Positions 53,331-61,473 of a DNA stretch of 64,000 nucleotides are shown piece by piece (position 1 is the first letter of the stretch; each line of letters starts with the position of its first letter). The DNA comes from Chitinophagaceae bacterium (lineage in GTDB: Bacteria > Bacteroidota > Bacteroidia > Chitinophagales > Chitinophagaceae). The DNA is taken from assembly GCA_947371755.1 (NCBI GenBank), contig CANBQT010000006.1:1-64000 (forward strand), in the 5' to 3' direction. The translations under genes were made by a program, and so were the position numbers. The notes under the pieces were generated by a model that was not told where the DNA came from, ran no database searches, and saw nothing but the letters and a program-made list of their open reading frames with translations.

Positions 53331-56021
53331 TTATTTTAAGTCAAATAACTGGTTAAATAACATTTTGTAAGAACCGTGTGTTTGTCCGCGGAAAGTAATT
53401 TCCGGTCCGTATACATATAAATGGCCTTTACCAACTTTTGCCGCAAAAGCTGCTACTCCATCTTGTAAATAGGCTTGCCCAAATGCCCAACCACTTCTTA
53501 ATGTTTTATCAGTAGCATACCAGGCTAGTGGTGTAACATCGCCATTGGAAATGGCACCTGGAAGTAATTTAAAAACTGGACTGGCACTAAAATAGACATC
53601 TGCTTTATTCCCCATTCCCCAATTTTCTTTTAGTTTATTATCAATCGCTATTTGCATCACTGAACCCGGAATATAAAATTTCTCACCAGGTAAGTTTTTC
53701 TCTTTGCCACTTACCATTTCAACCAAAGCATTTCGAACTGGTAATTGCAAGTGATAAGCAAGATTGGCACTGGTGCCAATGGTTACAATATCTCCCCCAG
53801 CTTCTAAAAATTCTTTTAAGGCAGGAATAGATTTAGCTGCAGTTATTTTACCAAGCATGGGTTGGAACTCTGCTGGAATTTCTCCTTCTTTCGGTTCTTT
53901 TTCATCCCACTCATTAGGTGCTTCTGTACGCATAGATGGAATGGCCCCTCCCACAAATACAATCATATCATATTTGTTTTTCAAAGAAGCTGCATCTATC
54001 TCTTTCGCATATATTATGCTAAACGGAAAATGATATTGCTCTAGGATCCATCTTACCCAACCAGCAGGAATAGATCCACCATATGAATCCCATAGCGCAA
54101 TTCTCTTTGATGATACTGGCACTGTACCCGAAAGATTAGTTGATTCACTAGTAATGATCAAGCCATACTCATTGCTTGCTTTTTGCAACAAGGGCAAAAC
54201 AGAAGCAGTATTAGCAACCCACAATTTATCTTCATTTTTAGAAACAGATATCCCAGCTTTCAATAGATCATTTAAGAGAATAACACTTGCATTGTCTTTA
54301 GAAGAGAAAGAATATCCTATTGCATTTGATGACTCATGCAGTTTTCCTTTTGATACCTGAACCTGGCCATAAGGAATTGTTTCAAATGGTCCGTCGAAAG
54401 ATTCCAAGATCCGATCAAACTGGATACCCATCGTAAATGCAGGCGTCCATCCAGCTGCATCATAGGGCCTCACTGGAGGTCCGCCAGGATATTGAAAATC
54501 ATTTGGGTGATCCTGTGGTTCAAACATATCAACTACATGCGCACGAAATGCCTGATTGGTTTTTACGATATAGGAACCTGCAGGATAATTTTTTCCTGCT
54601 ACAGTAAAATCAGCTTTTGCCACTTCCACTTTGATTCCGCTATTGATCAAAATATTGATGAAATTAACAGCCGTTGTTGATTGATTGATTGGTACGATAT
54701 ATCCTCTTGCATCTTTTAATTCTTGCTTCCGATAAATTTTGCCAAAATAATCTACAGGTAATGTATCGCCCTTTATTTCCTTTTTATCCTCTTTATATAA
54801 ATCGGTAACCAGTTCTACTTTTTTAGGTGATAAAGTCCAATGATCGCCACTACCCGCTTCTATAGCATGCTTACCCATGGTATATATATTCATCAATAAT
54901 TCATCCTTATACCTGGCAGCATAATTCAATACCGCATAGTTTAAAGAGATCGAATAATCAATTGAGTTTCTAAAATACCATTGCTTAGGTTCAATCGGAA
55001 ATGGTGTTGCACTATTGGGTATTAAGCGATTGGGAACAAATGGTATTTTACTTGGCGTTGGATTACCAATGATTTCCGTTAATAATCCAATGATATTATG
55101 ATAGTAAGCGGTTGTTCTTAATCCTCCATTCCACCAGGTAGAATATACAGAACCACTCTTCATGGTATAACCAGGTTTACCTTCGGCATTTAATCTGCTA
55201 CTCATGGCTGCACCTACTGCATCAATCCCTGTAACCAATAATGGATCATACACATAATTGAAAGGATCTCTATAAGGAGGACCAGCAACCACTGTTCCAG
55301 CTGGACCAGTTTGATGGTGATTATATAAAATCTGTGGCATCCACTCGATATATTGCTGTCTACTCATATTCCTCGACTCACTCATATTCATCATATAGAA
55401 GTCGCGGTTATTATCATGACCAATATATTTTTGATAGAGTCTTGGTAAATTAGATGTGCTTCTTTTTAAAGTATCCTGATTACGCATATACCAATTGGAT
55501 ACTAATTCCTGTCCATCGGGGTTAGCATGCACAAATAAAATGATGGTTGATTGCAAGATCCTTTTAGTCTCTTCATCAGTTCTGGTGATCAGCTGATATA
55601 AGGATTCAATCCATTGGTGAATCCCAACTACTTCTGTTGCATGCAAACCACCATCTATCCACACAACAGCTTTTCCTTCGGAGGCCAATGATTTGGCTTC
55701 TGCATCTGTTAACCCTTCTGCCCGAGCCATTCTTTGTGAGATTGATTGATACTTATCAAGCTTTGCAAGATTTGATGGATCAGATACAATTACCATGTAT
55801 TGTGTTCTACCCTCTTCTGTTTTTCCAATAGAAACCAATTTCATTTTTTTAGAAATGGCTGCTATTTTTTTTAAGTATAACTCTGTTTGTGTAAATGTGG
55901 CTAGTTGGTAATTATCACCAATTGAAAATCCAAAATGCGATTTTGGAGTAGGTATAGTTTGTGCTACAACAATAGCAAATGAGCAAAATAAAACAAAAAT
56001 TATCAATACAATTTTCCGCAT
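53331..56021 (-). CDS. Secreted M14-family zinc carboxypeptidase, large form
   Basis: This is an 896-residue protein with a signal peptide (residues 1-20, ending VVAQ). The M14 domain (about 40-340) has the zinc motif HATE (His127, Glu130), DNNRDF with the substrate-binding Arg206, and YNHHQTGP with the third zinc ligand (His235 or 236). The remaining ~500 residues include a glutamine-amidotransferase-like fold (MIVFVGGAIPSMR, and GGDIVTIGTSANLAYHL), as often seen in large Bacteroidota M14 proteins. It trims peptides in the periplasm or outside. It stands between marR and the electron-transfer cluster and has no obvious tie to either. Confidence 0.9.
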   Translation of the reverse strand: MRKIVLIIFVLFCSFAIVVAQTIPTPKSHFGFSIGDNYQLATFTQTELYLKKIAAISKKMKLVSIGKTEEGRTQYMVIVSDPSNLAKLDKYQSISQRMARAEGLTDAEAKSLASEGKAVVWIDGGLHATEVVGIHQWIESLYQLITRTDEETKRILQSTIILFVHANPDGQELVSNWYMRNQDTLKRSTSNLPRLYQKYIGHDNNRDFYMMNMSESRNMSRQQYIEWMPQILYNHHQTGPAGTVVAGPPYRDPFNYVYDPLLVTGIDAVGAAMSSRLNAEGKPGYTMKSGSVYSTWWNGGLRTTAYYHNIIGLLTEIIGNPTPSKIPFVPNRLIPNSATPFPIEPKQWYFRNSIDYSISLNYAVLNYAARYKDELLMNIYTMGKHAIEAGSGDHWTLSPKKVELVTDLYKEDKKEIKGDTLPVDYFGKIYRKQELKDARGYIVPINQSTTAVNFINILINSGIKVEVAKADFTVAGKNYPAGSYIVKTNQAFRAHVVDMFEPQDHPNDFQYPGGPPVRPYDAAGWTPAFTMGIQFDRILESFDGPFETIPYGQVQVSKGKLHESSNAIGYSFSSKDNASVILLNDLLKAGISVSKNEDKLWVANTASVLPLLQKASNEYGLIITSESTNLSGTVPVSSKRIALWDSYGGSIPAGWVRWILEQYHFPFSIIYAKEIDAASLKNKYDMIVFVGGAIPSMRTEAPNEWDEKEPKEGEIPAEFQPMLGKITAAKSIPALKEFLEAGGDIVTIGTSANLAYHLQLPVRNALVEMVSGKEKNLPGEKFYIPGSVMQIAIDNKLKENWGMGNKADVYFSASPVFKLLPGAISNGDVTPLAWYATDKTLRSGWAFGQAYLQDGVAAFAAKVGKGHLYVYGPEITFRGQTHGSYKMLFNQLFDLK

Positions 56022-56104
56022 AACAGAGTTTTAGGTAGCCCTGAATTTAATGCAAGAAATTGAAACTGTTTAAATTTTTACATAAATGAAAAGGTATAAA
56101 ATAA

Positions 56105-56130
56105 AACAGGCGAACCTAAGTTCGCCTGTT
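56105..56130 (-). terminator. Intrinsic terminator at the end of the electron-transfer operon
   Basis: AACAGGCGAA (56105-56114) and TTCGCCTGTT (56121-56130) form a 10-bp stem, extendable by C-G, with a short loop. On the minus strand a TTTTATTTTAT tail follows. It lies 29 bases after the stop of the last gene. Confidence 0.9.
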
Positions 56131-56158
56131 AACGTTGGTTACCATTAAATTGTAACTG

Positions 56159-57025
56159 CTAATTAACGCCTAGCTGTTTTAACTTTTTAATTTGTCCAAA
56201 TAAATAGATCAATACTCCCCAAACAGCAACTACAATTGAATAGGCCAATAATTCTAACCAAAGAGGTGATTTTCCTCTTCTGGCAAATAATGTTCTTTTA
56301 TCGAATTCTGTATAATATTTGATTGACTTGCCCCAGGGAACAATCTTCTCAGCAGATAGATTTCCATATACATCATTATCTTCCACTTTAGCAATCAACG
56401 TAAGATTTCCTTTTGAATCGCCTGGTAAACTATCTCTCTTGAAATCAGCACTGGCAACTCCTAATGAATCTGTAGCATAAGTTGGTGTTTCAGCTACATT
56501 TAAATCTGCATCTAATCTCTTCACTGCAATTTTAACATCAATTGCTTTAACCGGAGTCCATACAGTATCCTTTAACTCCATTAATGTTGCAGTAATCTTT
56601 CTGTCAGCAGCTGTATCAATTTGAATCTTTGCTTTAGTAATTTCTACATTGCCTTTTGCTTCATCGAAGTCCTTGGTTTTTTGCGACACAATGATAAAAC
56701 TAACTTTTGCTGATTTTTTCCATTCGTCTTTTGCAGTTGGAGGAATAAACAACAAAGCATCTCCTTTATCATTGGTAACTGCTTTACCTAATAAGTTAGC
56801 AGCATCTTCCGTAGCTATATAAAAACTAAGGTTGATATTTGGGATCATCTGAAACTTACCATCAATCTTTGATTTAGCATGAGCCACCAAATATTGTACA
56901 TGGTTGTTACTGTTGAAATAACTAATGCTCAAAGAGAGGTCAGTCTTTTCTGCCTGCGCAAAAGCAGCGATCGCTAATAACTGTGATAGTATAGCGGTAA
57001 AAAATATTTTGCTATGCTTGTTCAT
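56159..57025 (-). CDS. Secreted protein with C-terminal membrane anchor, electron-transfer cluster
   Basis: From ATG 57025 this is a 288-residue protein. A signal peptide (residues 1-24, AIAAFAQ) leads a beta-rich exported region that I do not recognise; segments such as YATDSLGVASADFKRDSLPG resemble Ig-like sheets. A single TM lies close to the C-terminus (LWLELLAYSIVVAVWGVLIY), followed by a short basic cytoplasmic tail. An upstream in-frame start at 57082 would place 19 more residues inside the NrfD gene and hide the signal peptide. The chosen start overlaps the NrfD stop by 14 bases, so co-translation is likely. It is probably an accessory subunit of the NrfD complex. Confidence 0.7.
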   Translation of the reverse strand: MNKHSKIFFTAILSQLLAIAAFAQAEKTDLSLSISYFNSNNHVQYLVAHAKSKIDGKFQMIPNINLSFYIATEDAANLLGKAVTNDKGDALLFIPPTAKDEWKKSAKVSFIIVSQKTKDFDEAKGNVEITKAKIQIDTAADRKITATLMELKDTVWTPVKAIDVKIAVKRLDADLNVAETPTYATDSLGVASADFKRDSLPGDSKGNLTLIAKVEDNDVYGNLSAEKIVPWGKSIKYYTEFDKRTLFARRGKSPLWLELLAYSIVVAVWGVLIYLFGQIKKLKQLGVN

Positions 57026-58322
57026 GTTCTTCGATTTCGGTGATGGTTTCCTGAATTGGAATAATTGGGAATATTCTTGCAAAAATGGTAATGATCAAAA
57101 GTGCTCCTGCTAAAGAACCTAATGCAATGGACCATTCCTGCCAGGTTGGAAAATAGTGCTTGTAAACTTCTGGTACATCGGTCATAGGCAAGAAAGGATG
57201 GAGTAAAGTTGGCGTTACAATTAAATATCTTTTGAACCATGAACCAATTACCACTAATATACCTGCAATGAAAGCGGGGAATGGTTTCCTTCCTTTTTTT
57301 GTGATCAGTATTAAAATAGGAATCAGCATAGCTGTAGAAATAGCGAACCAGAATACAATCGCAAATTCTCCAGTAAATAATCCCATCAAATGCTCTTCTT
57401 CCGATTTTTTCATTTTGAAAGCCGGCACCAAAAATTCGTTCACATTAAAATACAAATACAATAAAGCTAATAGAACTAATACCTTACCCATTTTATCAAA
57501 ATGCTCATCCTTGATATAATTTTCAAGTTTATAAGACCTTCTGAATACATACATGGCAACCACAACTGCACCTGCTCCAACTAAGAATGCACCAGAAATA
57601 AAGTAGGCTCCAAAGTTGGTACTGTCCCATCCCGGGCGATAAGTAGTTGCAAATAACCAGGAAGTAACTGTGTGAATGGCAAATGCAACTGGAATAATAG
57701 TGATCGATAAAATATTGATCGCTTTTTCACTGATATGAATTTGACCTGCAGTGTTTTTCCAGAATGATCCTAAGAAAGTATACATCTTATTCAACCAGGG
57801 CATTCCGGTAACATCTTTGTGTTTCATCATAATCGCCATATCTGGCAATAATGGGAAATACAATAAAAGAATACTTACAAAGAAATAAGTTGTGATTACA
57901 ATGACGTCCCAAACAATGGGCGACTGTAAACGGCCATGCAGAAATAAATTATAAAAGCGATCAGGGCGCCCCATGTCTACTACGATGATGATCGAAGCAA
58001 ATGTGATAGCTGATACCGCGATGATTTCTGCGATCCTAGTAAGAGGTGTACTCCATTTTGCCTGGGTTAACCTCAGAACTGCAGTGATCAATGATCCTAC
58101 CAGACTGATGGCCACAAAGAATACAAAGTTTGAAATATAAATGCCCCAAGACACATAGTCACGCATGGCTGTAACAACCAACCCATTTTTTAATTGTAAA
58201 CAGTACGCTACGAAACCTAGGGCACAAAATGCTAATAATATTCCAACCCAAATCTTTCCTGCTTTACCAAATTTTTGTGGTAGCAGGTCTTCAATTATTT
58301 GTTGTTTTGCTAAACTTTCCAC
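57012..58322 (-). CDS. NrfD/PsrC-type quinol-interacting membrane subunit
   Basis: This is a 436-residue polytopic membrane protein of the NrfD/polysulfide-reductase C family. About ten TM segments are visible. YVSWGIYISNFVFFVAISLVGS (split: residues about 52-73), VVDMGRPDRFYNLFLHGRLQSP (113-134, after a TM) and VTSWLFATTYRPGWDST are family hallmarks. Such subunits exchange electrons, and perhaps protons, between the quinone pool and a partner Fe-S protein. It starts 16 bases after the ferredoxin gene, its expected partner. Confidence 0.92.
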   Translation of the reverse strand: MESLAKQQIIEDLLPQKFGKAGKIWVGILLAFCALGFVAYCLQLKNGLVVTAMRDYVSWGIYISNFVFFVAISLVGSLITAVLRLTQAKWSTPLTRIAEIIAVSAITFASIIIVVDMGRPDRFYNLFLHGRLQSPIVWDVIVITTYFFVSILLLYFPLLPDMAIMMKHKDVTGMPWLNKMYTFLGSFWKNTAGQIHISEKAINILSITIIPVAFAIHTVTSWLFATTYRPGWDSTNFGAYFISGAFLVGAGAVVVAMYVFRRSYKLENYIKDEHFDKMGKVLVLLALLYLYFNVNEFLVPAFKMKKSEEEHLMGLFTGEFAIVFWFAISTAMLIPILILITKKGRKPFPAFIAGILVVIGSWFKRYLIVTPTLLHPFLPMTDVPEVYKHYFPTWQEWSIALGSLAGALLIITIFARIFPIIPIQETITEIEEHEQA

Positions 58323-58338
58323 GATCTATGATTTAGGG

Positions 58339-59274
58339 TTAACTTTTTTTATTTTCCTCAGTTTCTGATTTGTTTTCAAAAGGGAAGTTTCTGTTAACCG
58401 GTGGTAAATAATACACACTAGGTTTAGTACCCAGATCTTCCATCAAACGATATCCAGCTTTATCTCTTACCAATTCACTGAATCTAAATGTTTCAGAACC
58501 GTTGGTAACAGAATCTTCGATCATATCGCCAAACATGAATACTCCATTCGGACAAGCAGAAACGCAATGTGGCAATTCACCTTTTCTGGCCATGTCTGGG
58601 CAGAAATCGCATTTACCAACTGTTCCTTTTTTCTGAGGAACGCTTGTTTCGCAAGAGTATGGTTTATCAGCAATTTCTTTAGGAAGATTCAGGTCTTCCC
58701 AGTTAAATACGCGGGTTGAATACGGACAAGCAGCCATGCAGAATCTACAACCGATACAACGGTCGCTATCGATCAATACAATACCATCTTGTCTTTTAAA
58801 TGTAGCATCAACAGGACAAACTTTTACGCAAGGAGGTTCATCACAATGCATACAAGTAGTTGGCTGCCAATAAGGAGCTGTATGTTCAGCTTCTTGTTGT
58901 GGATATACTTTAATCCAGTTTTGTCCTGGATGTATACTGTGCATATGGTTACATGCCGATTGACATTTCTTCAAACTTTTACATCTGGAAAGATCAATTA
59001 CCATGACAAATTTCTTACCCGGGATTCCTTGTCTTGCCAATTCATTAGACACCTGGGGCAATGATGGCACTGGCTTTAGGAAAGCTTTATCAACTTCTAT
59101 CACTTCTCCGTCAACAGAAAGCAGCTTGATCATTTCGCCAGAGGGCTTCACTGTTTCTATAGTTGCTGCATCTGGTTCGAAAGGATTTTTTCCTGTAGAA
59201 CAACCAGTAACAGCTAGTCCGGCTAACAAGGTAGCCGAGATAAATTCTCTTCTGGAGGTATCGTTGGTTTTCAT
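58339..59274 (-). CDS. Tat-exported 4Fe-4S multi-cluster ferredoxin (DmsB/NrfC-like), predicted lipoprotein
   Basis: This is a 311-residue protein. The twin-arginine signal SRREFISATLLAGLAVTGC ends in a lipobox (Cys25), so it should be folded before export and anchored in the membrane. Cluster motifs are Cys98/104/108, Cys141/144/149/153 (CMHCDEPPCVKVCP), Cys173/176/179/183 (CIGCRFCMAACP) and Cys222/225/237/241 (CDFCPDMARKGELPHCVSAC). The first group has unusual spacing. Residues 48-62 (MIKLLSVDGEVIEVD) resemble part of the small protein encoded just upstream. It should wire electrons between the NrfD protein and another redox subunit not present here. Confidence 0.92.
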   Translation of the reverse strand: MKTNDTSRREFISATLLAGLAVTGCSTGKNPFEPDAATIETVKPSGEMIKLLSVDGEVIEVDKAFLKPVPSLPQVSNELARQGIPGKKFVMVIDLSRCKSLKKCQSACNHMHSIHPGQNWIKVYPQQEAEHTAPYWQPTTCMHCDEPPCVKVCPVDATFKRQDGIVLIDSDRCIGCRFCMAACPYSTRVFNWEDLNLPKEIADKPYSCETSVPQKKGTVGKCDFCPDMARKGELPHCVSACPNGVFMFGDMIEDSVTNGSETFRFSELVRDKAGYRLMEDLGTKPSVYYLPPVNRNFPFENKSETEENKKS

Positions 59275-59294
59275 TGAAACAATTTAAATGTGAT

Positions 59295-59564
59295 TTATCT
59301 TTTTACCCATTGTTGCATTTCCTGATTAGAGGCTTTCTCTTTTAAGGAATTGATTTTAGAAATATCAACTTCAACAAGTTGACCATCCTGGGTTAAAAAT
59401 TTCATGGTCTTTTTTTCGTCTGGCGTGGGAGCACAGGCTATTATATTTTTTTTCTTTGAAAAGAAACCCATGGTGAGAAAACTAAAAATCGACAGGATGC
59501 CGATTCCCATTAGTGCTGCCCTTCTGGTATTTTGTTCTTTCGAAACAGTTTCTTGTTCTTGCAT
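59295..59564 (-). CDS. Small membrane-anchored protein related to the ferredoxin N-terminus
   Basis: This is an 89-residue protein with no known domain. A TRRAALMGIGILSIFSF stretch (residues 13-29) gives an Arg-Arg plus hydrophobic helix, Tat-like in form. Residues 54-67 (MKFLTQDGQLVEVD) align well with MIKLLSVDGEVIEVD in the next gene's ferredoxin, just after that protein's signal. No cysteine clusters are present. It starts 20 bases before the ferredoxin gene. I suggest a subunit or assembly partner derived from the ferredoxin's leader region; this is inference. Confidence 0.7.
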   Translation of the reverse strand: MQEQETVSKEQNTRRAALMGIGILSIFSFLTMGFFSKKKNIIACAPTPDEKKTMKFLTQDGQLVEVDISKINSLKEKASNQEMQQWVKR

Positions 59565-59615
59565 GATCTATACTTGAAAGTGAAGAAATTTTATATGCGA
59601 AACTTGAGGGAATTT

Positions 59616-59641
59616 AAAAGGCAGTATCGATACTGCCTTTT
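59616..59641 (-). terminator. Perfect palindrome between the cytochrome c and small membrane protein genes
   Basis: Bases 59616-59641 form a perfect 26-base palindrome (arms AAAAGGCAGTATC and its complement) 25 bases downstream of the cytochrome c stop. The minus-strand tail TTTTAAATT is T-rich, so it fits a partial terminator or attenuator inside the operon. It may also be a processing or binding site. Confidence 0.65.
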
Positions 59642-59665
59642 AATATTTCCTTGAAGGATATGCGA

Positions 59666-60064
59666 CTATTTTTTCAGAGTACGCATGTAGTTAACTACGT
59701 TCCAGATATCTTCTGCATCCGGAATTTTCTTTTTGAAAGATGGCATATCATCTCTTCCTTCTGAAACTTTATAAAATAAAGATCCATCTGATTGAGTTTG
59801 GAAAGCCGCCTTAGACATATCATCTGGCTGAGTTTTTAATTGTGCCGCTTTACTTCCGTCACCTAAACCCGTTTTACCATGACAAGATGAACAGTGCTGA
59901 CTCCATAATGCTTTACCTGCAGAAACTGAAGCAGCATCATTTTTTACGGGGTTAGCCTTTTTTGCATCTTTATCAGGAACTGGCCAAGGCTTGTTCGGCA
60001 TGAAAGTGAAACTAGCAGCGAATACAAATACTGCCAAAAGAGAAAGGGTGATTACGTGTTTCAT
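59666..60064 (-). CDS. Monohaem cytochrome c
   Basis: This is a 132-residue exported class I cytochrome c. A signal peptide (about residues 1-20, FVFAASF) precedes a Lys/Asp-rich linker. The haem site is CSSCH (Cys58, Cys61, His62), and the likely axial Met is in GRDDMPSFKKK. The C-terminal helix is DIWNVVNYMRTL. It carries electrons in the periplasm, probably for the neighbouring NrfD/ferredoxin complex. Confidence 0.94.
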   Translation of the reverse strand: MKHVITLSLLAVFVFAASFTFMPNKPWPVPDKDAKKANPVKNDAASVSAGKALWSQHCSSCHGKTGLGDGSKAAQLKTQPDDMSKAAFQTQSDGSLFYKVSEGRDDMPSFKKKIPDAEDIWNVVNYMRTLKK

Positions 60065-60109
60065 TTGTGTTCTGTTTTATTTACTAAAAGTTACTAATTT
60101 TTTATCGCC

Positions 60110-61033
60110 TTAAAAATTCCAAAGTCTAGAAATATTAAATCCAATCACATACTGTCCCTTTGTAAAATCGTTTTCACTAAACACAGAATTGTATTGTGGA
60201 ATGGTATTTCCATAGTTTCCGAAAAACACCTGAAAATCGTGTCCACTTGACTTCATGTCTAACCCAAAACTAATATTAGGATATACATTATTCAAAGGAT
60301 GTTGCGACAAGGGTTGTTCATAATTCGCTATGATAGAAGTCTTAGGCGAAATTTTGAAACGGCCACTTGCTGACACTGAATAATGATCATTTAAAGTAGC
60401 AGTCTGAACAATATGGTTTATATCGAAATATCCTGGAACACTATTAAAGTGTGCATAGTTAAAAGATGCTTGCACTGAAAATGCTTCAGAGAATTTACGT
60501 GCTACAATAAACTGATTGAAAAAAGAGAAACGGTCACTGGTAGTAACAATAGGCAACGCATCGCTTTTAGCTCTGGTATCCATAGCAGCAGATCCAAAAA
60601 GGGTTACTGATACAGGGATATCATTATTTTTTGTTTGTTTAACAACTGCATATTTTAAACTACCGTCTACTATCATATTGTAATTATTGGCACCAAATCC
60701 TATCTGAAGATCTTTGATAGGAGTGTAACTAAAACCTAAACGCATATTGGCTCCACCGAATAATCCAAATAGATCTGTGAACTGATGGTCGATTGTTCCG
60801 AAACGGTGATTGATATCGAATTCGAATGTTCCTTTAATAGGCACCATTACAGTTTGATTATCAATCAGAAAGTTTCCTTCAAAAGTATTTTTAACATAGG
60901 ATTTCTTTTTCACTACTGGTTCAGCAGTTGCATCCTGTGCTTTCAATTCTGTTCCAGTGATCACAGTAGCCACCAAAAGAAGCAACAGTAGTCTAAGCTG
61001 GAAAGAAGGGAAATGAATGATATATTTTTTCAT
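60110..61033 (-). CDS. DUF5777-type outer-membrane beta-barrel protein (first paralogue)
   Basis: This is a 307-residue protein with a signal peptide (about residues 1-32, ending LKAQ). The rest is alternating beta strands ending in aromatic F (last residues NISRLWNF), as in outer-membrane barrels. The FDINHRFGTI and LFGLFGGANMRLGFSYTP blocks match the DUF5777 pattern. The gene at the right edge is a paralogue (shared HRFG, ARKFSE-FS-Q and GFN motifs). Its place between two haem-protein genes suggests a conduit or scaffold for electron transfer at the outer membrane; unproven. Confidence 0.8.
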   Translation of the reverse strand: MKKYIIHFPSFQLRLLLLLLVATVITGTELKAQDATAEPVVKKKSYVKNTFEGNFLIDNQTVMVPIKGTFEFDINHRFGTIDHQFTDLFGLFGGANMRLGFSYTPIKDLQIGFGANNYNMIVDGSLKYAVVKQTKNNDIPVSVTLFGSAAMDTRAKSDALPIVTTSDRFSFFNQFIVARKFSEAFSVQASFNYAHFNSVPGYFDINHIVQTATLNDHYSVSASGRFKISPKTSIIANYEQPLSQHPLNNVYPNISFGLDMKSSGHDFQVFFGNYGNTIPQYNSVFSENDFTKGQYVIGFNISRLWNF

Positions 61034-61043
61034 TGTGTTTTAT

Positions 61044-61442
61044 TTAATTGTTTTTTGCACCTTGTTTAATCCAAGCATAAACTTTACCGTTGATAGCCTG
61101 ATCTGGTCCTGCTCCTAATGGCATTACTGGAGATTTTTTTCCACTTAACCATTGATATAGATCACTATTGTCTGGATCTGAAGCTTTTATATAACCACCG
61201 ACTGTCAATGATTTAAATGAGTTGTCTTTTGTTAAGTCGGGAGCTTTCCCGCCAGAAACATGGCAACCCGCTAGTGCGCAACTTTTCTGAAAAATCGGGT
61301 TGATATCATTTGCATAACTCATTTCAGTTGTAATACTATCTCCTGGGTTAACAACCAAGGTGGTAGTTTTATAGCATCCTGAAAATAGGAGCAGCATTGA
61401 TGTAACCCCAACAGTTAGAAGCGCTGTTTTTTTCTTTAACAT
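61044..61442 (-). CDS. Lipoprotein with CX4CH haem-binding motif
   Basis: This is a 132-residue protein. The lipoprotein signal ends LLFSGC (Cys23). NDINPIFQKSCALAGCHVSGG has Cys55, Cys60 and His61: a CX4CH motif in the setting where cytochrome c-like domains have CX2CH. LYQWLSGKKSPVMPLG supplies a candidate axial Met or His-poor region, and the C-terminal helix KVYAWIKQGA is typical of small cytochromes. It probably binds one covalent haem c. It lies 10 bases before the first DUF5777 gene. Confidence 0.82.
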   Translation of the reverse strand: MLKKKTALLTVGVTSMLLLFSGCYKTTTLVVNPGDSITTEMSYANDINPIFQKSCALAGCHVSGGKAPDLTKDNSFKSLTVGGYIKASDPDNSDLYQWLSGKKSPVMPLGAGPDQAINGKVYAWIKQGAKNN

Positions 61443-61473
61443 GATAATTGTTTTTAGTAAAACAGTGGGTTAC

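Noticed and set aside
57026..57082. 19-residue N-terminal extension of the last electron-transfer gene
   Set aside because: It would lie inside the NrfD coding region and put charged residues before an otherwise clear signal peptide.
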